Below are positions 43,461 through 52,707 of a DNA stretch of 64,000 nucleotides, piece by piece. The notes under the pieces are model-generated. The model was not told where the DNA came from. It searched no databases and worked only from the letters and a program-made list of their open reading frames with translations. Within the stretch, counting starts at the first letter, position 1. Each line of letters begins with the position of its first letter. Made by a program: the position numbers and the translations under genes. The stretch is from Pirellula staleyi DSM 6068 (lineage in GTDB: Bacteria > Planctomycetota > Planctomycetia > Pirellulales > Pirellulaceae), in the NCBI GenBank assembly GCA_945900945.1, contig CAMDKL010000003.1, positions 38,197 to 102,196 of the forward strand. Direction: 5' to 3'.

Positions 43461-44495
43461 ATGGCAACTCAAATCGCGGTGATCGACTTCGAGACGGCGA
43501 ACAGCCGTTCAAGTTCTGCTTGCCAATTGGGAGTAGTACGGTTGGAGGATTGGCGGATCGTTGAGGAAAGAGAATGGTTGATTCGGCCTCAGCGATTGTA
43601 TTTCTCTCCGCACTGCGTACGAGTGCATGGCATCACTGCGCGAGACTGTTTAACTAGCCCCGAGTGGGATCGCGTTTGGGATGAACTGCATCCGCTGATT
43701 GATGGCTGTGTCATTATCGCCCACAATGTGGGCTTCGACGCAGCGGTATTGCAGGGCACCTGTCAACTCTATGATATTGCCGTACCCCAGTTTGATTTGC
43801 AATGCACGCGACTGATCGCAAAACGAGCTTGGCCCGGCCAGTCTGGCTATGGCCTGGCTGCGATCTCCGAACGTCTTTCGATCCAGTTCAGCCACCACAA
43901 CGCATTGGAAGATGCTCGCGCATGCGCGCAAATCGCAATTGCAGCTGCGGGTAAATCGAACGCGATGGATCTGGAAAGTCTTGAGGAAAAACTAGGCTTA
44001 ACGCGTGGGCGTATTTGGGTGGACCAGATTCGTCAACCCAGAACGGTCCGACGAACTCGAATCGAGTCTGAGGCCGAACCTCAAGCACGTTACGAACCAA
44101 AACTGTTTCGCAACGATGGCACTCCATCGAGAGCAGACCAAATCCGGAGAACGCGATTGCGAGCCGACGCGATATTGGCAAGCTGCGACAGTGTCCGGCC
44201 CTTGGCGGGCAAACACGTTGTATTGATGCACACCCTATTGGGATTGGACCGAGATGATTCTGTTTCGTTTTTGTGCAAGCTTGGCGCCGTGGTGCAAACC
44301 AAACTAAATATGCAAACCCACTACGTCATCATGGGTACCATCGATCTATCCCATGACGAAAGCGTCGAAGAATCGCTGGCAGTGGAGCAGGTAGCACATC
44401 GGAATAAGGACGGACAGCCAATCCGGATACTAACGCAGAGACAACTGTTGGCTTGCATTCCATCCGGACTGGCGATAGCCCGTGGCGACTGGTAG
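43461..44495 (+). CDS. DnaQ-like 3'-5' exonuclease with BRCT domain
   Basis: A DEDDh exonuclease: VIDFETANSRSSSACQLGVV at the start carries the first Asp and Glu, AHNVGFDAAVL the next Asp, and HHNALEDARACAQI the His and final Asp. VRVHGITA lies between them. From about residue 240 (LAGKHVVLMHTLLGLDRDD, then CKLGAVVQTKLNMQTHYVIMG) the sequence fits a BRCT domain, as in DNA-repair exonucleases related to the DNA polymerase III epsilon subunit. The start at 43461 is preferred over 43425 because the shorter form begins exactly at the nuclease strand and has AAGGA upstream. It is 14 bases after the adenosyltransferase gene. A DNA-repair role is inferred. Confidence 0.9.
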   Translation: MATQIAVIDFETANSRSSSACQLGVVRLEDWRIVEEREWLIRPQRLYFSPHCVRVHGITARDCLTSPEWDRVWDELHPLIDGCVIIAHNVGFDAAVLQGTCQLYDIAVPQFDLQCTRLIAKRAWPGQSGYGLAAISERLSIQFSHHNALEDARACAQIAIAAAGKSNAMDLESLEEKLGLTRGRIWVDQIRQPRTVRRTRIESEAEPQARYEPKLFRNDGTPSRADQIRRTRLRADAILASCDSVRPLAGKHVVLMHTLLGLDRDDSVSFLCKLGAVVQTKLNMQTHYVIMGTIDLSHDESVEESLAVEQVAHRNKDGQPIRILTQRQLLACIPSGLAIARGDW

Positions 44496-44530
44496 CGTGG
44501 TCGGGTCGCTCCGCGATCGGCCACAATAAA

Positions 44531-45973
44531 CTAAATCGCCAGCAGCAATCGGCTTGGTGCTTCGAGGTAGGCTATGATATCGTTGAGAAATCTGGCCGCA
44601 GTAGCACCATCGACCAATCGGTGGTCGTATGCCAAACTCAGCGGCATCATCAACCGCGGCTTGATCGAGTCGTCGGCCATCACAATGGGCATCTTTCGAG
44701 ATCGGCCTACCAACAAGATCGCGACTTCAGGAACGTTCACAACCGGCGTTGAGTACGTTCCACCAATCGCACCTAGATTGCTGATCGTAAACGTGCCGCC
44801 TCGAAGGTCACTGACTGCATAGTTGTTATTGCGAACTCGCGACGATAGGTCTGACAAAGCATAGGCGATATCGGGAATCGACATCTTGTCAGCGTTTTTA
44901 AGGGTTGGCACGACCAGTCCTTTTTCGCCATCGACTGCGATCCCAATATTGACGTAGTCCTTGTAGATGATCTGTTCCTTTTCAATGTCGATGGTTGCAT
45001 TGAGGGCGGGATGGTGCTTCAACGCAGTCGCAACGGCTTTGATTAGGAAAGGCATGGAGGTCAGCTTGATGCCGCGAGACGCATAGTCATCTTTGCTAGC
45101 TTGGCGAATGGCCTCGAGTTCAGTGATATCCGCATCATCAAAGTTTACGACGCGAGGAACGCTGGACCAAGACTTGTGCATTTGGGCTGCAATCGTCTTG
45201 CGGATCTTCGTCATAGGATCGACGCGGGTCGGTCCGTATGAGTCGGTCGAAGGAGTGCCTGGCAAATTGGAAGTTTTGTTTGCAGGAGCAGCATGGGTTA
45301 AAGCTGGCGACTCGGTCACTACTCCCAAGTTGCTAGGTGCCGGAATGGAGGTGGGTACGCTTCGAGCGGACTGATTTGCATGCCGTACAACGGACAAAAC
45401 ATCTTCGCGAGTGATTCGACCACCGTCACCCGTGCCGCTTAGCTCGGCAAGATCCACACCCACTTCGCGAGCAAAGCGTCGAATCGCAGGGCCTGCGGGA
45501 ATGACGTCGTCGCCAAATGGCGTTCCTGCATCTGAAGGTGCAAGAGTAGGTTTAATCGCTTTAAGTGCAGCAGGCACCACTGTTGGAGCAACGACTTTCG
45601 TGGGCTCTGCGGAAGGTGCCTTTGGAGCTGGTGCAAGTTCGACAACTGCCGCTGGTGGCATAGGTGGAGGCGCGGGAGTCGGCGTTGGTGCAACAGGAGC
45701 GGTAACCGGCGCTGTTGCCGGCCCCGCAGGTGCGCCGACAGCTTCGAGGGTAGCAATCACATTTCCAACCGGGACCGTTTGCCCTTCGGTGACTGTAATG
45801 CTGAGGATCTTTCCAGCGAAAGGACTCGGAATGGATACCGTCGCTTTATCCGTTTCCATTTCCAACAGCGATTCGTCCTTTTTGACTACATCACCCACAC
45901 TGACCAAAATCTCAAGGACATCGCCCGATTCGATTCCTTCACCAAGCGAAGGGAGTTTAATTTCTGTTAACAT
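44531..45973 (-). CDS. aceF: Pyruvate dehydrogenase E2, dihydrolipoamide acetyltransferase
   Basis: The acetyl-transferring core of the pyruvate dehydrogenase complex. A single lipoyl domain lies at residues 1-78 (LPSLGEGIESGDV; lipoylated Lys in METDKATVSIPS). A long Ala/Pro-rich linker follows (about 80-165). Then comes the E1/E3-binding domain (AIRRFAREVGVDLAELSGTG...GRITREDV), a second linker, and the catalytic domain with the active-site HRLVDGATAARFLNDI near the C-terminus. The ATG at 45973 is used; the frame is open further upstream, but that stretch overlaps the E1 gene and has no domain. It lies 67 bases after aceE. A separate E3 (lpd) is not in the window. Confidence 0.96.
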   Translation of the reverse strand: MLTEIKLPSLGEGIESGDVLEILVSVGDVVKKDESLLEMETDKATVSIPSPFAGKILSITVTEGQTVPVGNVIATLEAVGAPAGPATAPVTAPVAPTPTPAPPPMPPAAVVELAPAPKAPSAEPTKVVAPTVVPAALKAIKPTLAPSDAGTPFGDDVIPAGPAIRRFAREVGVDLAELSGTGDGGRITREDVLSVVRHANQSARSVPTSIPAPSNLGVVTESPALTHAAPANKTSNLPGTPSTDSYGPTRVDPMTKIRKTIAAQMHKSWSSVPRVVNFDDADITELEAIRQASKDDYASRGIKLTSMPFLIKAVATALKHHPALNATIDIEKEQIIYKDYVNIGIAVDGEKGLVVPTLKNADKMSIPDIAYALSDLSSRVRNNNYAVSDLRGGTFTISNLGAIGGTYSTPVVNVPEVAILLVGRSRKMPIVMADDSIKPRLMMPLSLAYDHRLVDGATAARFLNDIIAYLEAPSRLLLAI

Positions 45974-46040
45974 GGTTTTGACTACTAAAATTCTAAATGG
46001 ATATTGGATAAGTCTGTCTGGTTGCGAATCGATGAAAGAA

Positions 46041-48806
46041 CTATGCGAACAATGGATTCGTCTTCTCTGGGTCGTAGCCCAAGTCTTGGATAGCTTGTGC
46101 GACAACCTGGCCAGAAATGACACCTTGTTTACTCAATCGATACAGCGCAGCGATGGTGATCGAAGCCGCATCGACTTCGAAATGTCGACGGAGGGCCGTA
46201 CGAGTTTCGCTACGTCCCATTCCATCGGTGCCGAGAACGTAGTAGTCTGACTTCATGTACGGTAGCAATTGTTCACCGACTGCACGCACATTGTCGCTAG
46301 CAGAAATAATTGGGCCTTTGACATCGGCTAATACGGTTTCGATGTAACTTCGTTTAGCTGGTTGGTCAGGGTGGAGCATGTTCCAACGTTCGCACGTTTG
46401 AGCGTCGCGTCGCAATTGGGTATAGCTCGTTACGCTCCAAGCATCGCTGGCCACGTTGTATTTTTCGGCCAAGATTTGTTGGGCTTCCAGAGCACATCGC
46501 AGGATGGATCCGCTTCCAAAGAGTTGAACACGCGCCTTAGCGCCAGCAACTTCTGAGGATGCGTATTTGTAGATGCCATTGATAATGCCTTCTTCGACTC
46601 CTGCGGGCATCGCGGGCATTTGGTAATCTTCGTTGTGAACCGTAATGTAGTAGATACCGGTTTCATGTTCTTGGAAAAGTCGTCGCATACCGTCAAGCAC
46701 AATGACGACTGTTTCGTAAGCCCAGGCCGGATCGTAAGCTCGCACTGTTGGAAATGCCATCGCGTTGAGATGGCTATGACCATCCTGGTGCTGAAGTCCT
46801 TCGCCGTTGAGAGTGGTACGTCCAGCCGTTCCACCGATGAGGAAGCCTTTTGCTCGCATATCGGCGGCGGCCCAAATCGAATCACCAACGCGTTGGAATC
46901 CGAACATGGAGTAGTAGATATAGAACGGAATCATATTAATTCCGTGGGCGGAATAAGCCGTACCGGCAGCGTTGAAGCTGCTCATCGAACCTGCCTCCGT
47001 GATTCCTTCTTCTAGGATTTGGCCGTCACTGGCCTCTTTGTAGTAACCCGTTTTTTGCTCCGAGTCCTTTCGATCGATTGGTTCATAAAGTTGACCGGCA
47101 TGAGCGTAGATGCCAATATCTGTGAACAACCCCTCCATACCAAATGTTCTTGATTCATCCGGAACGATTGGCACGATGTTCTTGCCTATGGTTTTGTCCT
47201 TGACCAATCGCGTCAGAAATCGCACAAACCCTTGGGTTGTACTAATTTCTTTGCCCTCAATTTGGGCTGACATAAACTTGCGATAGTCCGCCAATGTCGG
47301 GACTTCGGTGGACGGATGGACTGTCGGTCGGCTAGGGACGGAACCGCCCAATGTGGCACGTCGGTCATGCAGATACTTGATCTCCAGGCTGGTTTCGGGT
47401 GGCCTGTAAAAAGGAGCATTCGCAACTTCCTCGTCGGAAATCGGTATACCAAATCGGCTTCGGAACTCGAGTAGTTCCTTTTCGTTCATCTTCTTTTGGT
47501 TGTGAGCGATATTACGGCCTTCACCAGCTTCGCCAAGACCGTATCCTTTTATGGTCTTCGCGAGGATGACTGTCGGTTGACCTTTGTGTTCGATTGCCGC
47601 CTTATAAGCTGCATAGACTTTCTCTGGATCGTGCCCACCTCGCTTCATTTTTTCCAACTTCTCGTCAGAATAATTTTCGACCAGTTTGAGCAGCTCGGGG
47701 TGCTTGCCGAAGAAGTGTTCACGGATATAGGCTCCATTCATGCCTACATACTTTTGATATTGTCCATCGACAACTTCGGTCATACGTTTAGCAAGCAAGC
47801 CAGATTCGTCTTTTGCCAACAGCACATCCCAGTCGCCGCCCCAAATCACCTTGATGACATTCCAGCCAGCACCTCGGAATACGGCTTCGAGTTCTTGAAT
47901 GATCTTGCCGTTGCCACGCACAGGGCCATCGAGCCGTTGCAAGTTGCAGTTTACGACGAAAACCAGGTTGTCGAGCTTTTCTCGCGAAGCTAGCGTGATT
48001 GCTCCAAGTGTTTCAGGCTCATCGCACTCACCGTCTCCTAGAAAAGCCCATACTTTTTGGCCTGAGGTATCTTTCAATCCGCGATCTTTGAGATACTCAT
48101 TAAAGCGAGCTTGGTAGATGGCCATGATCGGCCCCAGGCCCATCGATACGGTTGGATATTCCCAGAAGTCTTTCATCAACCAAGGGTGTGGGTAGCTGCT
48201 TAGCCCGCCTCCGGGTTGTAGCTCTTGGCGAAAGTTTTCAAGTTGTTCGCCGGCTAATCGCCCTTCGAGAAAAGCCCGCGAATACATGCCTGGCGACGCG
48301 TGCCCTTGGAAGTAAATGTTATCGCCCGAATAGCCAGATTCACCTCGACCACGGAAGAAATGATTAAATGCTACTTCGTAAAGGGTGGCACTACTCGCAA
48401 ATGTGCTAATATGGCCTCCGACCGACCCACCGACGAGACCTCCATGGCCATCGGTCCTTTTGTTGGCTCGGACCACCATGGCCATCGCGTTCCATCGCAC
48501 GATGCTTTTGATTCGGCGTTCGGTTTCTCGGTTTCCTGGGTAAGCAGGCTGCTTGTCAGGCGGAATGGTGTTGATGTACGGAGTATTGGTTTCGATCGGG
48601 ATATCGACACCGTCGCGTCGGGCACGATTTTCAAGTGCTTTGACCAGATAGCGGACTCGGTCAGCTCCTTTGCTCTTGTAGACATAATCAAGCGAACCAA
48701 GCCATTCGCTGGTTTCGGCTGGATCGACGTCGACCTGTGCTTCGACTTGGCCTGATGCAGCCATCACCGCTGGGTCTACTTCGCCTAAGAGTTTCGCATC
48801 TGCCAT
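46041..48806 (-). CDS. aceE: Pyruvate dehydrogenase E1 component, homodimeric
   Basis: The thiamine-diphosphate-dependent decarboxylase of the pyruvate dehydrogenase complex, of the large single-chain type as in E. coli. Features include ETERRIKSIVRWNAMAMVVR, DNIYFQGHASPGMYSRAFLEG, the TPP motif GDGECDEPETLGAI...NCNLQRLDGPVRGN, and AKTIKGYGLGEAGEGRN. In the C-terminal half are PDESRTFGMEGLF, EEGITEAGSM and LGTDGMGRSETR. The length of 921 residues matches the family. The ATG at 48806 is used instead of a TTG 7 codons upstream. aceF follows on the same strand. This gene pair supplies acetyl-CoA from glycolysis. Confidence 0.97.
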   Translation of the reverse strand: MADAKLLGEVDPAVMAASGQVEAQVDVDPAETSEWLGSLDYVYKSKGADRVRYLVKALENRARRDGVDIPIETNTPYINTIPPDKQPAYPGNRETERRIKSIVRWNAMAMVVRANKRTDGHGGLVGGSVGGHISTFASSATLYEVAFNHFFRGRGESGYSGDNIYFQGHASPGMYSRAFLEGRLAGEQLENFRQELQPGGGLSSYPHPWLMKDFWEYPTVSMGLGPIMAIYQARFNEYLKDRGLKDTSGQKVWAFLGDGECDEPETLGAITLASREKLDNLVFVVNCNLQRLDGPVRGNGKIIQELEAVFRGAGWNVIKVIWGGDWDVLLAKDESGLLAKRMTEVVDGQYQKYVGMNGAYIREHFFGKHPELLKLVENYSDEKLEKMKRGGHDPEKVYAAYKAAIEHKGQPTVILAKTIKGYGLGEAGEGRNIAHNQKKMNEKELLEFRSRFGIPISDEEVANAPFYRPPETSLEIKYLHDRRATLGGSVPSRPTVHPSTEVPTLADYRKFMSAQIEGKEISTTQGFVRFLTRLVKDKTIGKNIVPIVPDESRTFGMEGLFTDIGIYAHAGQLYEPIDRKDSEQKTGYYKEASDGQILEEGITEAGSMSSFNAAGTAYSAHGINMIPFYIYYSMFGFQRVGDSIWAAADMRAKGFLIGGTAGRTTLNGEGLQHQDGHSHLNAMAFPTVRAYDPAWAYETVVIVLDGMRRLFQEHETGIYYITVHNEDYQMPAMPAGVEEGIINGIYKYASSEVAGAKARVQLFGSGSILRCALEAQQILAEKYNVASDAWSVTSYTQLRRDAQTCERWNMLHPDQPAKRSYIETVLADVKGPIISASDNVRAVGEQLLPYMKSDYYVLGTDGMGRSETRTALRRHFEVDAASITIAALYRLSKQGVISGQVVAQAIQDLGYDPEKTNPLFA

Positions 48807-49355
48807 AGGAATACGTTTCTTTCTCAATCAATATTTACAGGTCCGTTAGCCAATCGCCCAGAATGCGCGAAAGGGTGGCATTACGATAGTCGCAAAACCC
48901 TGCATTGTCGCGAAATTGGGGGTCTGCGTAAAGGTGCAATCGGCATGAGGGGCAAAGCGAATTTCGAAACGTCAGACCTTTCTTTACTTTGGGTGGCCTG
49001 ATGAAAATCGCAGCCAATAGTGGAACTAACGGCTTCAATACAAGCCCGACGCGCAAGCGAGGGGTCGGAATCATCCCTCGCTTACGCATCGGGTTAGTAT
49101 TTTCATCAGCCCAGCCTTTGGACGCCTTAACCTAAGTCTAAAACAGGACTTAGGGTTTGATAACAGCCTCTCGACATGCCCTAGGGACGGATGCTCAAAT
49201 AAGTTCACTGCCTGTGAGCAATAATCTGAGTGAATTGCCAAGAATTCTCGCGCAGCCGCGAAAGCTTTGCGTCAGGTATACTGCGGAAACGAATTTCCCC
49301 AGGAATTCGTCATTACCCTTTACTTTTTTCGACATTTTACCCCGCAAATTAACTT
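48807..49355. other. Divergent region between aceE and lepB
   Basis: These 549 bases should hold promoters for both operons. An 84-codon minus-strand frame (48835-49089) is present but has no convincing protein features and is not called. A hairpin at 49055-49083 (AAGCGAGGG / CCCTCGCTT, 9-bp stem, 11-base loop) is the clearest structure. It lacks a T tract, so its role is open. Confidence 0.45.
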
Positions 49356-51260
49356 ATGACCGAGGAAGCTCAAACCAAACCTTCTGATTTGCAGGTAATT
49401 CGCGAAACCATCGAAAGCCTCGCCGTAGCTTTCATTCTGGCGCTGTTATTCAAAGCCTTTATCGCTGAGGCCTTTGTCATTCCTACCGGTTCAATGGCTC
49501 CGACTTTGATGGGTGCCCACAAAGATATCCGTTGCGAAGAATGCGGTTTCCAATACCAATGCGGAGCAAGTAACGAGTTCAATGACGTTGGCGCCCGAAG
49601 TGACCTGATTGTGATCGGAACGACTTGCCCTCTTTGCCGCAAGCCACAAGTAGCCAATCCATACGTCAATTCCAATCAAGCAACCTTTTCCGGGGACAGG
49701 ATCTTAGTCAGCAAGCTCGCTTACGCTTGGTCTCAACCGCGACGCTGGGATGTCATCGTTTTCAAATTTATCGAAGAAGCACGTTTGAATTACATTAAAC
49801 GTTGTATTGGACGCCCAAACGAGACGATCCGCATCCGAGAAGGAAACATTTATGTCAAAAACAACTTAGATGGAGAACGGGCCGCAGGAGCTGCATTTGA
49901 GATTGCTAGAAAGCCACCGCATGTCATGAACGCCATGTTGCAGGTCATCTACGACTCCAAATATATTCCTAAAAAGTTGGTCCAAGCCGGAATGCCGAGC
50001 TCATGGCAGCCGTTCCCAGTTGGCGAGTCGAGCTGGCAAGTCGAGCAAACGGAAACCAAATGGTCCGCTTCCATAACGAAGGCTCCCACTGGAACCATCA
50101 GCTGGCTACGATATTACCACCGCGTGGTCGATCCATTGGCATGGGAGTCGGTTGAGGCGACCGGTAAATTGCCAGTACCTATTCAACCTCAATCCTCCAG
50201 GCTGATCACTGACTTCACAGCCTACAATGCGAGTTACTCGACGGACAAATCCCGAATTAACGTTGAGAATTTCCAAAGTATTGCAGAAGACCTGATTCGT
50301 TCTACCAATCGTTCCGGATTCAGTTCAAGCCGACCGCTTGAGAATGATGGAGTACACTGGACCAGTGATCTGGCCGCCGATTTTGAAATTAAAACAGAGC
50401 GAGAAACTCAGACCCTTTGCTTGATATTGGTCCGAGCTGGCGTGGAACACGAATGCCGTATCGATCTCAAAACGGGCCAAGCAACATTGACAGTTCTAGT
50501 TGATGGCAATCCAGTAGAAGCGTTCCAACACGAGGGGCAAACACTCGCCTCGAAAGCAATTGCAGCAACACGCATTCGGGCAGGTGGCAAACACCGTATT
50601 CGATTTGCTAACGTCGACGATACGATCGTGCTTTGGGCCGATGGCAAACCGGTGAAGTGGACGCCAAGCGGAAATCTCATTAGCGAATCCTATATAGCTA
50701 TCGGCAATCGAATTCCAAAGAGTACTCCGACCAACCCGCTCGACGCCGCACCCATCGCAATTGGTGTCGAAGGGGGTGGAGCAGAAATCTTTCGGGCTCA
50801 GGCCTTTCGTGATATTTATTACAACACAGTACAAGGTACTTATCCAAACTCGATGTACGACTATACAGATATCAACAGCGTCTTACGGCAATCAAGCTCG
50901 GAAGAAAACAACCAGCGCTACGCACGTGAAGTGCATAATCTGACCGCCACCGAGCTGACAAAAAGCAAAAAAATGTCCCTCGAGGGTTTAAATCGAAACG
51001 CGATACTGACCAACCCTAACCTGTGGGCTGCGAGTATGATGGCCAAAGGGCGAAGGACAATTGATTTCACGATGGAAAAAGACTGGTATTTTCCAATGGG
51101 GGACAATTCGAGCGCAAGCTCGGATGCTCGTTCTTGGCGACAACACCATGCGCCCGAGCGTCTGTTTATTGGCCGGGCCGTTATGGTCTTTTGGCCCCAC
51201 TATTGGAACGCACCTGTGCCGTTTATGCCGAACGTCCAACGTATGGGACTGATTCGCTAA
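49356..51260 (+). CDS. lepB: Giant signal peptidase I with inserted domains
   Basis: Type I signal peptidase that removes leader peptides from exported proteins at the membrane. An N-terminal membrane helix (SLAVAFILALLFKAFIAEAF, 21-40) is followed by the active-site Ser46 in PTGSMAPTL. The general-base Lys148 is in YIKRCIGRPNETI. Box E, MGDNSSASSDARSW, lies near residue 590. Two insertions set it apart. A zinc-ribbon-like segment (C60xxC63, C69, C91xxC94) lies between Ser and Lys. A block of about 400 residues (170-575) before box E contains a beta-sandwich-like part (FEIKTERETQTLCLILVR, then GKHRIRFANVDDTIVLWADG) resembling LamG/DUF1080 folds. At 634 residues it is about twice the usual size. 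lptB follows after 24 bases. Confidence 0.9.
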   Translation: MTEEAQTKPSDLQVIRETIESLAVAFILALLFKAFIAEAFVIPTGSMAPTLMGAHKDIRCEECGFQYQCGASNEFNDVGARSDLIVIGTTCPLCRKPQVANPYVNSNQATFSGDRILVSKLAYAWSQPRRWDVIVFKFIEEARLNYIKRCIGRPNETIRIREGNIYVKNNLDGERAAGAAFEIARKPPHVMNAMLQVIYDSKYIPKKLVQAGMPSSWQPFPVGESSWQVEQTETKWSASITKAPTGTISWLRYYHRVVDPLAWESVEATGKLPVPIQPQSSRLITDFTAYNASYSTDKSRINVENFQSIAEDLIRSTNRSGFSSSRPLENDGVHWTSDLAADFEIKTERETQTLCLILVRAGVEHECRIDLKTGQATLTVLVDGNPVEAFQHEGQTLASKAIAATRIRAGGKHRIRFANVDDTIVLWADGKPVKWTPSGNLISESYIAIGNRIPKSTPTNPLDAAPIAIGVEGGGAEIFRAQAFRDIYYNTVQGTYPNSMYDYTDINSVLRQSSSEENNQRYAREVHNLTATELTKSKKMSLEGLNRNAILTNPNLWAASMMAKGRRTIDFTMEKDWYFPMGDNSSASSDARSWRQHHAPERLFIGRAVMVFWPHYWNAPVPFMPNVQRMGLIR

Positions 51261-51284
51261 CCAGGTCCTTGAAAGGATTAGAAC

Positions 51285-52013
51285 ATGGATGTTCTCAATG
51301 TTGTTGGACTCGAAAAAACCTACGGCCGGCGCAAAGTCGTCAGCGGTGTAAGCATGCGGGTAGGCGAAGCCGAGATTGTCGGGTTGCTTGGTCCCAATGG
51401 CGCTGGAAAGTCCACGAGCTTCCGAATGACCTGCGGTCTGGTAATGCCTGATCGTGGGCAAGTGTTCTTGGGGGGCGAAGAAGTAACCTACTGGCCCATG
51501 TTTCGTCGCGCACGCGACGGCGGGATGGGGTACCTCGCGCAGGAGTCAAGCGTTTTTCGAAGACTGACGGTCGAGCAAAATATCTCTGCTATGCTCGAAC
51601 TGTTAGGGGTCGGATGGTCAGATCGTCGAAAGCGAACGGATGAGCTTCTAGCGCAGTTCAAGATCACTCACATTCGGCGATCGCGCGCTGCAAAACTATC
51701 CGGTGGCGAAAGACGACGATTGGAAATTGCACGATGCCTAGTTTCCAATCCTCGCATTATCATGCTCGACGAACCCTTCGCCGGAATCGATCCCGTCACT
51801 GTCCAAAGCATTCAACAGACGATCTTCGATCTTAGGGATACCGGAATATCGATATTGATAACGGACCACGCGGCCTTGGAAATTCTAGCAGCAGTAGACC
51901 GTTGCTACGTCATCAACAAGGGTTCGGTGCTTTGTGAAGGAACCCCCGAGCAAGTGAAGCAGCATCCCGAAGTGAGAAAGCAATACCTGGGTAACATCCA
52001 AGGGGATAATTGA
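51285..52013 (+). CDS. lptB: ABC transporter ATPase, LptB-like
   Basis: The ATP-binding subunit that powers LptBFG extraction of lipopolysaccharide toward the outer membrane. Walker A is GPNGAGKST at residues 36-44, the Q-loop is GYLAQESSVF, the signature is LSGGERRR, Walker B is IIMLDEPFAGIDP, and the switch His is in ITDHAA. The segments SSVFRRLTVEQNI and GIDPVTVQSIQ are characteristic of LptB rather than other ABC ATPases. The length of 242 residues is standard. AAAGGA precedes the ATG, and lepB lies 24 bases upstream, so the two are probably co-transcribed. The LptF/LptG permeases are not in this window. A 120-base hairpin-forming repeat follows the stop. Confidence 0.88.
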   Translation: MDVLNVVGLEKTYGRRKVVSGVSMRVGEAEIVGLLGPNGAGKSTSFRMTCGLVMPDRGQVFLGGEEVTYWPMFRRARDGGMGYLAQESSVFRRLTVEQNISAMLELLGVGWSDRRKRTDELLAQFKITHIRRSRAAKLSGGERRRLEIARCLVSNPRIIMLDEPFAGIDPVTVQSIQQTIFDLRDTGISILITDHAALEILAAVDRCYVINKGSVLCEGTPEQVKQHPEVRKQYLGNIQGDN

Positions 52014-52047
52014 CACGGTTTGATCAATAGGACCGTTGTTTTTGATT

Positions 52048-52167
52048 CACGTAGGTCCGGCTGTCCTCAGCCGGACTTGCACTCAGCCGGACTTGCAGTG
52101 TTTGGCCAGCGACGATTGACAGCTCGCCAGCGACGATTGTCAGCCTGAGGACAGGCGGACCTACGTG
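52048..52167. repeat. Composite palindromic repeat element (family C)
   Basis: The 120-base element is bounded by CACGTAGGTCCG and its exact reverse complement. Inside these ends the arms continue to pair (CTGTCCTCAG with CTGAGGACAG). The centre carries two direct repeats: CAGCCGGACTTGCA occurs twice, and GCCAGCGACGATTG occurs twice. It fills the gap between the convergent lptB and alpha-CTD genes and may act as a terminator. A related half-element is at 58567-58595. Confidence 0.85.
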
Positions 52168-52182
52168 TTGCTGACCCTACCG

Positions 52183-52446
52183 TTACCGTGGCTTGCGCCA
52201 CTCTCGGTTGTAGCCGATTTTCTCGAGTGCAAGATACACTTCTTCGAGTGTCTTTTCGCCGAAGTTCGCAATGCTTAGTAGAGTATCGGGCGAACTCTGC
52301 AAAAGATCGCGGACTGTGAAGATACCTTTCTCCTCCAAGCAGTTTGTCGTTCGAACTTGCAGCCCAATCTCGGCTGTGCTCAACTCCAAACGTTCTTTCA
52401 TCCGACGGGCGTGTTCGTCAGCATGGCTAATGGGAATACGAGTCAT
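52183..52446 (-). CDS. Stand-alone RNA polymerase alpha C-terminal-domain protein
   Basis: An 87-residue protein whose last 60 residues match the C-terminal domain of the RNA polymerase alpha subunit, the part that binds UP elements and activators. Conserved DNA-contact positions are kept: VRTTNCLEEKGI has the Arg and Asn equal to R265 and N268 of E. coli RpoA, and NFGEKTLEEV holds the Gly-x-Lys followed by Thr where E. coli has Ser299. The N-terminal assembly domain of RpoA is missing. The ATG at 52446 is supported by AGGGG about 10 bases upstream. Such small proteins are known in planctomycetes, but their function is not established; it could bind promoters or compete with RpoA. Confidence 0.82.
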   Translation of the reverse strand: MTRIPISHADEHARRMKERLELSTAEIGLQVRTTNCLEEKGIFTVRDLLQSSPDTLLSIANFGEKTLEEVYLALEKIGYNREWRKPR

Positions 52447-52707
52447 TCGAATTTCACCCCTATGCAGCAAGTCATTTGCTATGATAAGCCCAGAGCAAGA
52501 CTACATTCCTGCTCAAATCAGTAAGCTCCTTAGCATTATTCAAACCAGGTTGGGCAGTATAGCAAACTCCCAAAAAACAGCAGTATATTGTTGCCAGTTT
52601 CGCTAAAATATTTTCTGGTCATGCTAGCATTTGCTTTGGTTCCTTTGACAACCAAACAAAGTGTTGCACCTAAGTCTCACCCCAAAAAATCTTATAGGCT
52701 CCCCCCA

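Noticed and set aside
45974..46123. N-terminal extension of the E2 protein
   Set aside because: The extra 50 residues overlap aceE and precede the lipoyl domain, which begins right at the ATG at 45973.
45411..46250. 279-codon plus-strand frame
   Set aside because: Antisense to the Ala/Pro-rich linker of aceF and the end of aceE; Gly/Ala repeats are the mirror of that linker.
49055..49083. Hairpin as rho-independent terminator
   Set aside because: It has no T tract and lies upstream of both flanking genes, so a terminator role is not supported.
48835..49089. 84-codon minus-strand frame with CPSC
   Set aside because: One CxxC alone is weak; it covers a hairpin and a promoter region and has no family match by eye.
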